From an uncultured Bacteroidales bacterium (GTDB lineage Bacteria; Bacteroidota; Bacteroidia; Bacteroidales; UBA932): a stretch of DNA of 64,000 nt. The notes beneath the pieces were generated by a model, which saw only the letters and a list, made by a program, of their open reading frames with translations, was not told the DNA's origin and searched no databases. Shown here piece by piece: positions 15,744 to 26,188 of this stretch. Location of the stretch: the NCBI GenBank assembly GCA_944326265.1, contig CALVDE010000002.1, positions 1-64,000 on the forward strand, given 5' to 3'. The stretch's first letter is position 1. Every line of letters starts with the position of its first letter. The position numbers and the translations under genes were made by a program.

Positions 15744-17181
15744 CACAGAAACCATATCGGTCGTGGCTTTCTTTCAGGCCGAGTTCGGAGGCTTTTTCGC
15801 GCATGAGGGCGAGGGCCGCATCACGGTCATTGGGTATGCGGCCGTCCAGAATGGCATCCTTGATGCATTCCTTGATAATGCCTATCTCCCGGCACGGCTT
15901 GATGCCGTAGGTCTGCATGATCATCTCTCCGGTCACAGGAGGCTGGAAATTGCGTATGCGGTCCTTCTCCTCCACCTCCTGCAGCTTACGGCGCACCAGT
16001 TGAAAGTTGGCCAGATGCCTGGCGACGGTCCGGTCGTTCTTCGATGTGATGTCCGCCTCACACAGTGTCATCAGATCGTCTATGTCATCTCCTGCATCGA
16101 AAAGCAGACGACGGACAGCCGAATCAGTAACCTCTTCCTGTACCAGAGCGATGGGCCGCAGATGCAGAAGCACCAGTTTCTGCACATACTTCATCTTCTC
16201 GTTAAGGGGCATCCTCAGATACTTGAACACCTCGTACACCATTCTTGCCCCCACCACCTCATGGCCATGGAAGGTCCAGCCAAGCCCCTTTTCATAGCGT
16301 TTAGTCGCAGGCTTGCCGATATCGTGAAGAAGAGCCGCCCACCTCAGCCAAAGATTATCTGTATGGGGAACGATATTGTCCACCACCTGAAGGGTATGAC
16401 GGTAATTGTCCTTATGTCCGCGCCCGTCCTGGGTCTCCACGCCTTTCAGGGCACTGAGCGCAGGCAATATCAGCTCCAGCAGCGTGGTTCTGTCCATCAG
16501 GTCAAATCCGACAGAAGGTCTCGGAGACATCAGGATCTTGTGCAGTTCCTCGCTCACCCTCTCCGGGGACAGTATGGCCATCCTGCCTCGGTTGCGTCCG
16601 ATGGACTCAAGAGCCTCCGGGACTATGGAGAAGCCGAGCTGGGTGGCGAAACGTATCGCACGGACCATCCTCAGCGGATCGTCGCTGAATGTAGTGTCCG
16701 GATCAAGCGGGGTACGTATCAGGCCGTTACGCAGATCCTCCAGACCGTTGAAAGGGTCGTACACCTCCCCCATGTCCTCCTTCTGGAGAGAGAATGACAA
16801 TGCATTGATGGTAAAGTCCCTGCGCAACTGATCATCCCTGAGAGTTCCACGGCTTACGGACGGCTTTCGCGAATCCCTGGAGTACGATTCCTTCCTGGCA
16901 CCGACAAACTCCACCTCCTCACCGTCCTCGGAATGAATCATGGCAGTTCCGAAACGGGCGAATATAGCCACATGTGAACCGGTTCTGGCTCCCACCCTGC
17001 GGGCCAATGCGGGACCGTCCCCCTCCACCACCACATCGATATCCTTGCTTGGACGGCCGAGGATACGGTCACGGACATAGCCGCCTATGACGTATGCACG
17101 CACGCCCATGATCTCCGCCTCCTCGGATATTATTTTGAAAACATGCTTTGAACAATCCAGTTTCATATCAGACAATCTCAT
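15712..17181 (-). CDS. cca: CCA tRNA nucleotidyltransferase/poly(A) polymerase family, HD domain
   Basis: This 489-residue protein has the class II nucleotidyltransferase head GGYVRD (33-38) with catalytic DID (47-49) and the conserved [11 protein letters not shown]. An HD phosphohydrolase domain follows with LLHDIGKP. It adds or repairs the CCA end of tRNAs; neither tRNA gene in this window encodes CCA, so this enzyme is needed for both. It overlaps the preceding nuclease-like gene by 14 bases and folE by 32. An ATG five codons in (17166) is an alternative start. Confidence 0.88.
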   Translation of the reverse strand: MRLSDMKLDCSKHVFKIISEEAEIMGVRAYVIGGYVRDRILGRPSKDIDVVVEGDGPALARRVGARTGSHVAIFARFGTAMIHSEDGEEVEFVGARKESYSRDSRKPSVSRGTLRDDQLRRDFTINALSFSLQKEDMGEVYDPFNGLEDLRNGLIRTPLDPDTTFSDDPLRMVRAIRFATQLGFSIVPEALESIGRNRGRMAILSPERVSEELHKILMSPRPSVGFDLMDRTTLLELILPALSALKGVETQDGRGHKDNYRHTLQVVDNIVPHTDNLWLRWAALLHDIGKPATKRYEKGLGWTFHGHEVVGARMVYEVFKYLRMPLNEKMKYVQKLVLLHLRPIALVQEEVTDSAVRRLLFDAGDDIDDLMTLCEADITSKNDRTVARHLANFQLVRRKLQEVEEKDRIRNFQPPVTGEMIMQTYGIKPCREIGIIKECIKDAILDGRIPNDRDAALALMREKASELGLKESHDRYGFCANAEKLLSDA

Positions 17182-17560
17182 CAGGCACTTCCGACAGAAA
17201 TCTGTATCCGGGACCGCTGCCGATCCGCTCGCAGAAATACATATCCGTGCCGTTGGTGAACAACATATATTTCACATTCAGGACTCTGTTGTATCTTATC
17301 CCCTGCTCCAGGACCTTCATGTCCAGCCTGACTGACGGAGCCTTGCATTCCACAAGCAGCAGCGGCAAGGTATCCTTCCCGAAAACCACCACATCGGCTC
17401 TGTAGCGTCTTGAGTTGTACTGAAAAGAATACTCGGAAGCCATGCGCACCATCGGTATCCTCTTCTCTGTATTGAGCCACGAGATGACGCTCTGCCGCAC
17501 TACCTCCTCGGGTGTACGGGGCACTTCCATCCTGCGGAGCGGGTCAAAAATTCTGTCCAT
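17168..17560 (-). CDS. HsdR N-terminal-like (HSDR_N_2) small nuclease-fold protein
   Basis: This 130-residue protein resembles the stand-alone HSDR_N_2 family. The core YRADVVVFGKDTLPLLLVEC, followed by KAP, matches a PD-(D/E)xK nuclease fold, with Asp in RADVVVF and ECK as likely catalytic residues. Such proteins are common in Bacteroidetes beside holA. There are no other restriction genes nearby, so a restriction role is doubtful; DNA repair or replication maintenance is a guess. It is divergent from holA, and a TAACTTTG box (17565-17572, minus) lies only 4 bases from its start. Confidence 0.75.
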   Translation of the reverse strand: MDRIFDPLRRMEVPRTPEEVVRQSVISWLNTEKRIPMVRMASEYSFQYNSRRYRADVVVFGKDTLPLLLVECKAPSVRLDMKVLEQGIRYNRVLNVKYMLFTNGTDMYFCERIGSGPGYRFLSEVPDEIV

Positions 17561-17564
17561 GACG

Positions 17565-17592
17565 CAAAGTTAATGATAAAATGCTAATTTTG
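17565..17592. promoter_or_regulatory. Back-to-back promoters between the nuclease-like gene and holA
   Basis: Minus-strand TAACTTTG (17565-17572) and plus-strand TAATTTTG (17585-17592) both match TAnnTTTG. They sit within 37 bp between divergent starts at 17560 and 17598, implying very short or absent 5' leaders and overlapping polymerase sites. Confidence 0.5.
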
Positions 17593-17597
17593 CAGTC

Positions 17598-18632
17598 ATG
17601 GCTAAAATTGACACAGCAGCACAGTTCAGGACCCTGAGCCGGGATATCATGGAAGGCAGGTTCCAACCCGTCTACATACTCATGGGCGAGGAGCCGTTCT
17701 ATCCTGAGAGACTGTGCGCGCTGATAATGGAGAAAGCTCTCCGGCCGGACGAGAGAGACTTCAACCAGACCGTGCTGTACGGGGCGGACACTTGTGCGGA
17801 GGACATCATCTACAACTGCGAGCGGTATCCGATGATGTCCGAAAGAGTGCTGGTAATAGTAAAGGAAGCGCAGTCCCTCAAGAAAATCGAGAATCTAGCC
17901 CTCTATCTGGACCACATATCTCCCACGACCGTACTCGTACTGCTGTTCTCAGGAAAGAGCATGGACAAAAGAACCTCTTTCTTCAAGAAAGTATCCGCGT
18001 CGTGTACCGTCTTCGAGTCCGTAAAAATCAGGGACGAGGCCATGCCGGCCTGGATAGAGAGCTACTTCAGAAGCATAGGGAAAGCCATAGAACCGTCCGG
18101 AGCGATGCTTCTTGCCGAATATGCAGGCAATGACCTGCGCAAGATATCGGTGGAGGCCGACAAGCTGACCAAGGCCATCCCTAACGGCCAGGATGTCATA
18201 ACTGCCGCAGATATAGAGCACAACGTAGGTATAAGCCGCGAGTTCAACACAACGGAACTGACAGCCGCTCTGGCCGCACGTGACGGAGACAAGGCATTCA
18301 GGATTGCTTACTTCTTCGGTGAGTCCCCCAGGCAGTATCCGCTGCAGATGACCCTGGGATTCCTGTTCTTCTTCTTCTCAAAAGTAGAGATGATACACGC
18401 CGTCATGCTCAGGGACAGGGTCAGCCCCAGGGAGGCCGCATCCAGGGCCGGCATATACTACAGCTGGGCCGGGACGTATCTGTCTGCCGTATCCAACTAC
18501 AGCCTGCGCAAGACCATGAGGATCATCTCCTGCATAAAGGAATGTGACTTGCGGAGCAAGAGTGTATCCGGAGGAAGCGCATCGGAAGCAGATCTGCTGT
18601 CGGAACTTATAGGCCGCATCCTGTCACTCTAA
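17598..18632 (+). CDS. holA: DNA polymerase III delta subunit
   Basis: This 344-residue HolA-type protein has the typical opening FQPVYILMGEEPFYPERL and the central LAEYAGNDLRKISVEADKL segment conserved in delta subunits. Delta opens the beta clamp within the clamp loader at the replication fork. As usual for delta, no functional Walker A is present. Its end overlaps the convergent AraC-like gene by 9 bases. Confidence 0.88.
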   Translation: MAKIDTAAQFRTLSRDIMEGRFQPVYILMGEEPFYPERLCALIMEKALRPDERDFNQTVLYGADTCAEDIIYNCERYPMMSERVLVIVKEAQSLKKIENLALYLDHISPTTVLVLLFSGKSMDKRTSFFKKVSASCTVFESVKIRDEAMPAWIESYFRSIGKAIEPSGAMLLAEYAGNDLRKISVEADKLTKAIPNGQDVITAADIEHNVGISREFNTTELTAALAARDGDKAFRIAYFFGESPRQYPLQMTLGFLFFFFSKVEMIHAVMLRDRVSPREAASRAGIYYSWAGTYLSAVSNYSLRKTMRIISCIKECDLRSKSVSGGSASEADLLSELIGRILSL

Positions 18633-19016
18633 GTCCTGGCCGCGCTGCTTTATTTTCCTGTATGTGCATCCCGTCTCCTTGACAAGAACCCTGTCCAGGC
18701 TTCTTCTGGTCCTGAATCCGTACTTGTTGGCAAACTCATCCGGATCCCCGGCGATGTCATCGCAGCACCGGCCGCACTGGACATCGCTCAGCAGATTCTC
18801 TACCCTAAGCGTATTGACATAGTCCCTGAAATTGCGGAACCTACCGCATATTGCCCTGGATGCGTAGGTCCTGTTGGTTCCCGTCATCCCGGACAATTTA
18901 GGAAGTGTCAGAGTGTAATCCAGATACAGCTTGTCCTCCCTCATCCTTTTGTCCAGACGCCCGAATATGACATCCTTGGTGTACTCCCACCTTTTACCGT
19001 AATCATTCTTTCCCAT
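18624..19016 (-). CDS. Short AraC-like helix-turn-helix protein
   Basis: This 130-residue protein looks like a diverged AraC-type DNA-binding domain: a first helix pair in LPKLSGMTGTNRTYASRAI with FRDYVNTLRVE, and a second in DEFANKYGFRTRRSLDRVL ending TYRKIKQRG. It has no sensor domain. The start overlaps the end of the membrane AraC-type gene upstream by 14 bases, so the pair is co-translated and may act together. It could be a fragment of a duplicated regulator, but it has its own start and conserved hydrophobic pattern. Confidence 0.6.
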   Translation of the reverse strand: MGKNDYGKRWEYTKDVIFGRLDKRMREDKLYLDYTLTLPKLSGMTGTNRTYASRAICGRFRNFRDYVNTLRVENLLSDVQCGRCCDDIAGDPDEFANKYGFRTRRSLDRVLVKETGCTYRKIKQRGQDLE

Positions 19017-20166
19017 AAGCGACTCCTATTTCCCCGTTATTTTTCTTATTCTTCAGATCCCGGCACCACTCTCCCGGAGTCATGCCCGTATTAAGTTTGA
19101 ATGCGCTGGTGAAAGAGGCGTTGTTGTTGAATCCGCATTTGTCCCTGAGCTCATTCATGGATATGTTCTGATTTGACGAATATATCTTGATAGCCTCCCT
19201 GACCCGGAAATAATTGACCAGTTCCCTGAAATTCTTGTTCATTTCCACATTGATGGTCTTGGACAGATACGACTTGTTGGTAAACAGCCGCATCGCGACC
19301 TCCTCCATACTGATATTCTTGGACAGAAACGGTTTTTCGCTCTCGAAATAGGCCAGAAGCCTGTCCTTGAGAGAAGTTGCGGAGTCATTGTCAAAATCAC
19401 AGATCAGGTCATCGGGGATAATGTCCCTTGCCCCGGGACGCGGTTCCACGTCGCTGAGACTGCATGCTTCCTCTTCCGGAGAATCCGCAGGAGAATCCAT
19501 ATTGAGTATTCTCAGATAGCTGGAGAGGGGACAGTCTCTCTCCGATGCCGCAAGGACGGTCACATGTATGAAAGAGAATACAGTGACCAGCAAGAAATAA
19601 TCAAGCATCACGTGCAGCCCGAAAGAGTACATCAGGAAAAGGAAATTGTACATGGACAGAAAGAGCAGATGCGCCGAGAGCTCTTTCCTCAGACAGGAGC
19701 TGCCGTAGACTACAGCCGAGCCGTACACAGAAGAGACATAGACCACGAGACAGAAAACGGCCATAACAAGTCCCACCGAGCACCTTGCCAGGATACCGTA
19801 AGAGACGCTCTCATATCCGCAGAGCACCATGACATCCGTAATGATCAGGATAGATGCCAGGACCAGTGCCGGCACAGCGAACATCATCTTCGGACGGTCA
19901 TTGTACACATGCTTCCTGAGCAATATGCACGGCAGCACCGCAGAAAGAACGTACAGTTTGAGGACCACGCGGTCCGTTATCATTTCAGGATCCAGGTCCT
20001 CCTGCCCCGCCGCGTACAGGCAGCCCGACAGAAAGCAGGCCGCGATGATAAAGAACATGACGGGAAATGCCCCCGCGCTTCTTTTCCTTATCATGGCATA
20101 AATGCCGACAGACAGATACACAAGACATGGAACGATACATGCTGATAAAATAAAAATAGTCTTCAT
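19003..20166 (-). CDS. Membrane-anchored AraC-family regulator
   Basis: This 387-residue protein has about seven hydrophobic segments in residues 1-215, a linker, then a C-terminal AraC-type HTH. The HTH includes EVAMRLFTNKSYLSKTIN, FRELVNYFRVREAIKIY and CGFNNNASFTSAFKLNTGMT. Transmembrane sensor domains fused to AraC HTHs are common in Bacteroidetes; the signal is unknown. A TATCTTTG box (20190-20197, minus) lies 23 bases before the start. It overlaps the short AraC-like gene downstream. Confidence 0.8.
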   Translation of the reverse strand: MKTIFILSACIVPCLVYLSVGIYAMIRKRSAGAFPVMFFIIAACFLSGCLYAAGQEDLDPEMITDRVVLKLYVLSAVLPCILLRKHVYNDRPKMMFAVPALVLASILIITDVMVLCGYESVSYGILARCSVGLVMAVFCLVVYVSSVYGSAVVYGSSCLRKELSAHLLFLSMYNFLFLMYSFGLHVMLDYFLLVTVFSFIHVTVLAASERDCPLSSYLRILNMDSPADSPEEEACSLSDVEPRPGARDIIPDDLICDFDNDSATSLKDRLLAYFESEKPFLSKNISMEEVAMRLFTNKSYLSKTINVEMNKNFRELVNYFRVREAIKIYSSNQNISMNELRDKCGFNNNASFTSAFKLNTGMTPGEWCRDLKNKKNNGEIGVAYGKE

Positions 20167-20189
20167 TATTCTTCAGGTTAATCACGGCC

Positions 20190-20197
20190 CAAAGATA
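20190..20197 (-). promoter_or_regulatory. -7 promoter box for the AraC-family gene
   Basis: TATCTTTG on the minus strand matches TAnnTTTG and leaves a leader of about 20 bases before the ATG at 20166. Confidence 0.5.
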
Positions 20198-20254
20198 TAA
20201 CGGAGACTATTTCGTATATGATTTTTAAAAAATGTTCAGCGTAAATATACGTTT

Positions 20255-21196
20255 TTATATTTTTTTAGCACGCTTCTTTTCCTTAATTACGTCAAAACCA
20301 CGGCCATAGACACCCATGACATTTCCTACGGAAATAAATGCCTGTTTGTCAATTTGCTTTATCATTGACAAAAGGTAATTGGTCTCGACCTTGCGGACCA
20401 TGACCAGAAGCACCTTCTCGCTCTGTTTCGTATACCAGCCTTCGGCCTCCATGACAGTCACTCCGCGATGCATGTCGTTGGAGATCATATCCGCTATCGC
20501 CTCATACTCCTTGGAGAATATGAACAGCTGCACAGACTGCTTGTTGCCGGCAACAGACAGGTCCACGACATAACTGCAGGCCGCAACCACAAGATAACCG
20601 TACATGACACCGGCGATTCTGGCCCCGAAGTTCAGGTCCGAAGGAAGCAATATGGACGAACCTACGATGAAGATATCGCACAGCAGTATGATCCTTCCAG
20701 GAGGCACATTGCGGTACTTGCTTATAATCAAGGCAATGACATCTGTCCCAGCCGTACTTCCTCCCTTGCTGAATGCCATGCCTATACCCAGGCCCGACAT
20801 CGCACCGCCGATAAGGGAGCACAGCAGCTTGCCGTTCTCCAGCGCAAGTTCCTCAATAAACGTCTGCGGAATAACCTCGGGCAGGACACGGAAAAGCAGG
20901 GAGGCCACTATCACGGCATACACCGTCTTGACACCGAATGCCTTTCCCAAAGTCTTCACTCCTATGATGAGAAGTATCAGGTTGACGAAGAAGAACGTAT
21001 AGCTGACCGGTATGGCTCCGTTCGTGGCATACTGGACGATGGCACCTATACCAGACACTCCTCCTCCGACTATGCCGTTGGGAATTACAAAGATACACCA
21101 GCCTGCAGTATAGCACAGCAGACCTAGGGTGATAATCAGGTAGTCGCTTACGATTGTAAGGACTCGTTTTGTTTTTGTTTTCTGTTGCGTTTCCAT
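20255..21196 (-). CDS. YitT family membrane protein (DUF161/DUF2179), copy 2
   Basis: This 313-residue protein has five to six hydrophobic segments with the family glycine-rich pattern GGAMSGLGIGMAFSKGGSTA. A C-terminal cytosolic DUF2179 domain (FSKEYEAIADMISNDMHRG, ending GVYGRGFD) follows. YitT proteins are integral membrane proteins of unknown transport function. It is a paralogue of the adjacent upstream gene and overlaps its 3' end by 49 bases. No alternative downstream ATG precedes the first membrane segment, so the overlap seems real. Confidence 0.85.
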   Translation of the reverse strand: METQQKTKTKRVLTIVSDYLIITLGLLCYTAGWCIFVIPNGIVGGGVSGIGAIVQYATNGAIPVSYTFFFVNLILLIIGVKTLGKAFGVKTVYAVIVASLLFRVLPEVIPQTFIEELALENGKLLCSLIGGAMSGLGIGMAFSKGGSTAGTDVIALIISKYRNVPPGRIILLCDIFIVGSSILLPSDLNFGARIAGVMYGYLVVAACSYVVDLSVAGNKQSVQLFIFSKEYEAIADMISNDMHRGVTVMEAEGWYTKQSEKVLLVMVRKVETNYLLSMIKQIDKQAFISVGNVMGVYGRGFDVIKEKKRAKKI

Positions 21197-22101
21197 TCTA
21201 TTTTTTCTGGTCCTTTTAATTCATCAAAACCACGTCCGTAAACACTCATCGTCGGCGTGACCGACATAAATGCCGAACGGTCAATATTCTTTACAATCTT
21301 ATTCACATCGTTGAGCTGATGCTTCCTTGCGATGACCACAAGCACCTTATGGGCCTGCTGCGTGTACCATCCTATGCCCTCGAAAGCAGTGACTCCCCGT
21401 TTAAGCTGGTTTATCAGGGCATCGGCGATCTCCTGATACTTTTCGGAGAATATCATTATCTGCACCGACTGCTTGTTGCCGGTCAGCAGCAGATCCACTC
21501 CCTGCGAGAATGCTATGACCTGCATATAACCGTACACTACGTCGGAGAGAGTCTTGCCCGGCAGAAGAAGCACTGAACCGACTATCACCAGATCACAGAA
21601 AAGGTACACCCTGCCCGGTGATATTTCCCTGAACTTGGAGAGTATCAGCGCGACGATATCGGTACCGCCGGTACTGCCGCCCTGATTGAAGATCATCACT
21701 ATACCTATGGCTCCTATAAAACCGCCAAGAAGACCGTTCAGGAATTTCTCCTCCACAGGCGACACCCATGGAATGAGATCCGGCAGGACCTGGAGAAGAA
21801 CGGTATTGAGGAGGATACAGTATATGGTCTTGAATCCGAAGCCGCGCCCCAGGATCAGAAAGCCCAGTATGATCAGAATAACGTTGATGGACAGATACGT
21901 GACCGACACCGGTATGAGTCCGCCAGTCGCATAGTTGACGAACGTCGCCAGACCGGGAACGGCTCCGCCGACTATTCCCTTTGGAATCAGAAATGAAGTC
22001 CAGCTGAAACAGTACAAGGCCAGGCCCAGGCTTATTATCAGATACTCTTTAAGAGTAATGAATATTTTCTTCGCAGCCGGGTTCATATCAGAATACCACA
22101 T
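21148..22101 (-). CDS. YitT family membrane protein (DUF161/DUF2179), copy 1
   Basis: This 317-residue paralogue of the following gene has the same layout: membrane region with [20 protein letters not shown] and a DUF2179 tail with [19 protein letters not shown] and [12 protein letters not shown]. Its start overlaps the leuS stop by 14 bases. The tandem pair may form a heteromeric complex or represent a recent but already diverged duplication. Confidence 0.85.
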   Translation of the reverse strand: MWYSDMNPAAKKIFITLKEYLIISLGLALYCFSWTSFLIPKGIVGGAVPGLATFVNYATGGLIPVSVTYLSINVILIILGFLILGRGFGFKTIYCILLNTVLLQVLPDLIPWVSPVEEKFLNGLLGGFIGAIGIVMIFNQGGSTGGTDIVALILSKFREISPGRVYLFCDLVIVGSVLLLPGKTLSDVVYGYMQVIAFSQGVDLLLTGNKQSVQIMIFSEKYQEIADALINQLKRGVTAFEGIGWYTQQAHKVLVVIARKHQLNDVNKIVKNIDRSAFMSVTPTMSVYGRGFDELKGPEKIEWKRNRKQKQNESLQS

Positions 22102-24856
22102 TAATTATCTTGGACGGGACCACTATTATCTTACGTACCGGCTTGCCGTCCAGATATTTCCCGGTATTGGGCGAGGCCATGACGGCAGCCTCGGCATCCT
22201 TCGGATCCACGGCCTTGGGCAACTCCAGCTTGAAACGGGTCTTTCCATTGAAAGAAACGGGATACTCGAAGGTATTCTCTTCAGTATAACGTGCTTCGTA
22301 CTCGGGAAAAGCCGCAGCAGACACAGATGAGTCATGCCCCAGCCTGCTCCAGAGCTCCTCGCAGATGTGCGGTGCGAAAGGAGACAGCAGGACAACCATG
22401 GGCTCCAGAATCTCCCTGCTGGTACATCCCAGCTCGTTAAGTTCGTTTACGGCTATCATGAACGCACTTACGGATGTATTCATGGAGAAGTGCTCGATAT
22501 CGTCAGACACTTTCTTTATCAGTTTGTGCAGCACCTTGAGCTCGGCAGCCGACGCAGGCTTGTCGGTGAAGAGAGCGCCTTCCCGGCCGTAATACAGCCG
22601 CCAGAACTTTTTAAGGAAGCGGTGCACTCCGTCTATACCCTTGGTATCCCATGGTTTGGACTGCTCCACAGGTCCCAGGAACATCTCATAGAGACGCAGG
22701 GTATCAGCACCGTAGGCATCACAGACATTGTCCGGATTCACTACGTTGAACATCGATTTGCTCATCTTCTCCACTGCCCAGCCGCACACATACTCTCCGT
22801 CCTCGAGGATGAACTCAGCATCAGCAAAATCTGGTCTCCATTTCCTGAACGCCTCCATGTCCAGGCGGTCATTGTGCACCAAATTGACATCCACGTGTAT
22901 CTCAGTAGTGTCGTAACCGTCCCTGAGGTTGTACGAGACAAACGTATTCGTCCCCTTTATGCGGTAAACGAAGTTTGAACGGCCCTGTATCATACCCTGA
23001 TTGACCAGTTTCCTGAACGGCTCGTTGCGGCATACATATCCCAGATCATACAGGAACTTATTCCAGAAACGGGAATATATCAGATGGCCCGTGGCATGTT
23101 CGGTTCCTCCCACATACAGATCCACGTCCTTCCAGTATTCATTCCTGGTCCTGTCCACGAGGGCCCTGTCATTGCGGGGGTCCATGTACCGGAGATAGTA
23201 TGCGCTGCTTCCGGCAAAGCCCGGCATGGTGCTCTTCTCTATGGGCCAGCCCCTGTAGTTCCAGTCAGCCGCCCTGGCCAGCGGCGGTTCTCCGCTCTCA
23301 GTCGGCAGGTATTTGTCCACTTCCGGAAGACAGAGCGGAAGCTCGGACTCGTCCATCGGGACCGCTATTCCGTCCTCATAATATACAGGGAACGGCTCTC
23401 CCCAGTATCTCTGACGGGAAAATATAGCGTCACGAAGCCTGTAGTTGACTTTCCTGCGGCCTATACCGGTCTCCTCCACCTTGCTGATGGCTGCCGGTAT
23501 GGCCTCCTTGACAGTCATTCCGTTGAGGAAGCCTGAGTTGCACATGATGCCTTCCTTGGCATCAAAACTCTCTTTGGAGACATCGCAGCCCTCAATCAGC
23601 GGAATGACCGGCAGATTGAACTGCCGCGCAAAGGCGTAGTCCCTGCTGTCATGCGCCGGCACCGCCATGATGGCACCGGTTCCGTATCCGGCCAGCACGT
23701 ACTCTGACACCCACACCGGTATTCTCTGGCCTGTAAAGGGGTTGACTGCATACGAGCCGGTGAACACTCCGGTAACCTGGCGCGTCTCCGCTATCCTTTC
23801 CCTCTCGGTCTTCCTGGCCGCAGCCGCCAGATAAGCGTCCACCTGTTCCTTCTGCTCCGGCGCGGTAAGCCTGGCCACCCACGGACTCTCGGGTGCAAGC
23901 ACCATGAAAGTCACTCCGAATACAGTATCGGCACGGGTGGTGAATATGGTCATATCATACGAACTGTCTCCGTTGAAGACCTTGAAAACCATCTCGGCTC
24001 CTTCTGAGCGTCCGATCCAGTTGCGCTGCATCTCCTTAAGTGATTCCGACCAGTCCAGACCGTCCAGGTCATCCAGCAGCCTCTGCGCGTATGCCGACAC
24101 TCGGAGCTGCCACTGCATCATCTTTTTCTGTATCACCGGATGCCCTCCACGGACCGACAGTCCTTCCTTCACCTCATCATTGGCCAGAACGGTACCGAGC
24201 TCGGGACACCAGTTGACCGATGTCTCGCCGATGTATGCTATCCTGTAATTCATAAGGACATCCGCCCTCTGCCTGCGGTCCATTCCATTCCACTGATCCG
24301 CAGTGAAGTTCATGGGGCGGGTGCATGCGGCATCCACACCGTCCGTTCCTCCGGCAGCAAAAGCCTTCTCCAGCTCTTCCACGGGACGTGCTTTCTGAAG
24401 CCTGTTGTCATAATAGCTTCCGAACATTTTCAGAAATGCCCACTGGGTCCATTTATAATAGGAAGGATCGCTGGTCCTTACCTCACGGGACCAGTCGAAA
24501 GAGAATCCGATACGGTTGAGCTGTCTCTTGTATCTGGCAATATTCTCCTCCGTAGTCTCGGCAGGATGGCGGCCGGTCTGTATGGCATACTGCTCGGCCG
24601 GCAGTCCGAACGCATCGAAACCCATGGGATGAAGCACGTTGAATCCCTTGAGTCTCTTATATCTGCTGTAGATGTCACTGGCAATGTAACCCAGAGGATG
24701 CCCTACATGAAGACCTGCTCCCGAAGGATACGGGAACATGTCCAGAACATAGAACTTGGGCCTGCTGCTGTCCTCCGTAACTTTGTACGTTCCGTTCTCC
24801 TCCCAATACTCCTGCCACTTCCTCTCTATTTCTGAAAAGTTGTAATCTGTTGACAT
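22088..24856 (-). CDS. leuS: Leucyl-tRNA synthetase
   Basis: This 922-residue class I synthetase charges tRNA-Leu. The HIGH motif appears as HVGH in [16 protein letters not shown] near residue 50, the KMSKS motif in [10 protein letters not shown], and the CP1 editing domain includes [18 protein letters not shown]. Length is usual for Bacteroidetes LeuRS. It is the first gene of a probable run with the two YitT genes, with which it overlaps by 14 bases. Confidence 0.95.
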   Translation of the reverse strand: MSTDYNFSEIERKWQEYWEENGTYKVTEDSSRPKFYVLDMFPYPSGAGLHVGHPLGYIASDIYSRYKRLKGFNVLHPMGFDAFGLPAEQYAIQTGRHPAETTEENIARYKRQLNRIGFSFDWSREVRTSDPSYYKWTQWAFLKMFGSYYDNRLQKARPVEELEKAFAAGGTDGVDAACTRPMNFTADQWNGMDRRQRADVLMNYRIAYIGETSVNWCPELGTVLANDEVKEGLSVRGGHPVIQKKMMQWQLRVSAYAQRLLDDLDGLDWSESLKEMQRNWIGRSEGAEMVFKVFNGDSSYDMTIFTTRADTVFGVTFMVLAPESPWVARLTAPEQKEQVDAYLAAAARKTERERIAETRQVTGVFTGSYAVNPFTGQRIPVWVSEYVLAGYGTGAIMAVPAHDSRDYAFARQFNLPVIPLIEGCDVSKESFDAKEGIMCNSGFLNGMTVKEAIPAAISKVEETGIGRRKVNYRLRDAIFSRQRYWGEPFPVYYEDGIAVPMDESELPLCLPEVDKYLPTESGEPPLARAADWNYRGWPIEKSTMPGFAGSSAYYLRYMDPRNDRALVDRTRNEYWKDVDLYVGGTEHATGHLIYSRFWNKFLYDLGYVCRNEPFRKLVNQGMIQGRSNFVYRIKGTNTFVSYNLRDGYDTTEIHVDVNLVHNDRLDMEAFRKWRPDFADAEFILEDGEYVCGWAVEKMSKSMFNVVNPDNVCDAYGADTLRLYEMFLGPVEQSKPWDTKGIDGVHRFLKKFWRLYYGREGALFTDKPASAAELKVLHKLIKKVSDDIEHFSMNTSVSAFMIAVNELNELGCTSREILEPMVVLLSPFAPHICEELWSRLGHDSSVSAAAFPEYEARYTEENTFEYPVSFNGKTRFKLELPKAVDPKDAEAAVMASPNTGKYLDGKPVRKIIVVPSKIINVVF

Positions 24857-24868
24857 ATATCAAATCTG

Positions 24869-26188
24869 CTATTTTCTCTTTTTCAATCTGAATTCCACAG
24901 GTACCGAATATCTTACCCGTACCTTCTCTCCTCCCAGCACTCCCGGCTTCCATTTCGGTGAGGCCGAGATTACACGCACGGCCTCGTCCTCCAGATACTG
25001 GTCTACCCCCCTGACCGCACGGACATTGGTCACACTTCCGTCCTTCTCCACGATGAACTCCACCGTAACTGTACCGGATATACCTTGACTTAAAGGAATA
25101 TCCGGATACCGGAGATACGTATACACCCACTCATTGAGGAATGTCATCACATCTCCCTTGAAATATTCGGGCGGAGTATCCACTTCAAATGAAGAGTAGA
25201 CTCTCTCCCCCGATGTCTGCGCCGGAGCCGCCGGCTCCCCGGACAGGATCTCAGGTCTGTCTATCATCTGATCCCTGTTGGCTGCTTCGCGGACAAAATT
25301 GTAAATAAAATCGCAAATATAATCCATAGTTGCGTAATCCAGCAAATCGGCCTTGTCCCTGACCGTCCTGGCGTTCCTGTCGGGGCCTGTAGTGAGCAGC
25401 ATCACAGGGACGTTCTCCTCATAAAACGGAAGATAGTCTCCGTAGGGAAGCACTCCGTCTCCCTGCACCGGCGTATAAAAAGCTCCCACATCCGCAAGAC
25501 CGCTGACAAGACTGTTTATCTCCGGGCTGGAGACACCGGTATAGTAAGTGAACGGATTTATCTGCCCGGACTGGCCCACCATACGGACATCCACCATTAC
25601 GGAAACACTGTCAGGCGAAACTGATGTACGGTTTACGAAGTACCACGACCCGGCCCGGCCCAGCTCACCGGCCCCGAATCCGGCAAATATCACCGAGCGC
25701 CTGAAGAGAAAACGTGAAGAAGCGACCCTTCTTGCCACCTCCATCACGCATGCTATGCCCGAGGCATTGTCATCGGCTCCCGGAAACACCTGGATCACCG
25801 CCTTTCCGTCCACCGTCATGACATTGGTCCCGAGATGGTCCAGATTGGCGCCCACTACAATATACTGATTCCTAAGCAGGCTGTCACAGCCCTCGACCAT
25901 GCCTATGATGTTTCTGGAATACACAGTGTCGCCATTCTGTATGACAGCGAAATCCTGCCCCGTGACAGGGGTCAGCATGGTCACTCCCATCGCCTCCAGG
26001 CCGGTGTACATATATTCCGCAGCCATCTTCTCTCCGGAAGAACCGGCCAGCCGGCCTCCGAGAGAGTCCGATGACAGCAGAGTCACGTGATCTTCCAGAC
26101 CACAAGTCCTTTCCGCGTCACCGCCGCCGGAAGCGTACGATGCCATGGAAAGGACTGAGAGAGCAATGATGGAGGCAGTGCGTCTCAC
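24869..26188 (-). CDS. M28-like pseudo-peptidase fused to a TonB C-terminal domain
   Basis: This 439-residue protein has a signal peptide (MRRTASIIALSVLSMAS), an M28 zinc-peptidase fold at about residues 30-300 and a TonB C-terminal domain at about 340-435 (GTVTVEFIVEKDGSVTNVRA). The peptidase part keeps Asp117 and GADDNASG but has lost other catalytic positions. The usual first His is Asn115 (GANLDHLG). The catalytic Glu of the family EELG motif is Gly174 (GAGELG). The usual Asp in NLDMVG is Arg202, and the final zinc His is absent (DRNART). It is therefore probably a non-catalytic binding module in the periplasm. The start overlaps the gcvT stop by one base. Confidence 0.75.
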   Translation of the reverse strand: MRRTASIIALSVLSMASYASGGGDAERTCGLEDHVTLLSSDSLGGRLAGSSGEKMAAEYMYTGLEAMGVTMLTPVTGQDFAVIQNGDTVYSRNIIGMVEGCDSLLRNQYIVVGANLDHLGTNVMTVDGKAVIQVFPGADDNASGIACVMEVARRVASSRFLFRRSVIFAGFGAGELGRAGSWYFVNRTSVSPDSVSVMVDVRMVGQSGQINPFTYYTGVSSPEINSLVSGLADVGAFYTPVQGDGVLPYGDYLPFYEENVPVMLLTTGPDRNARTVRDKADLLDYATMDYICDFIYNFVREAANRDQMIDRPEILSGEPAAPAQTSGERVYSSFEVDTPPEYFKGDVMTFLNEWVYTYLRYPDIPLSQGISGTVTVEFIVEKDGSVTNVRAVRGVDQYLEDEAVRVISASPKWKPGVLGGEKVRVRYSVPVEFRLKKRK

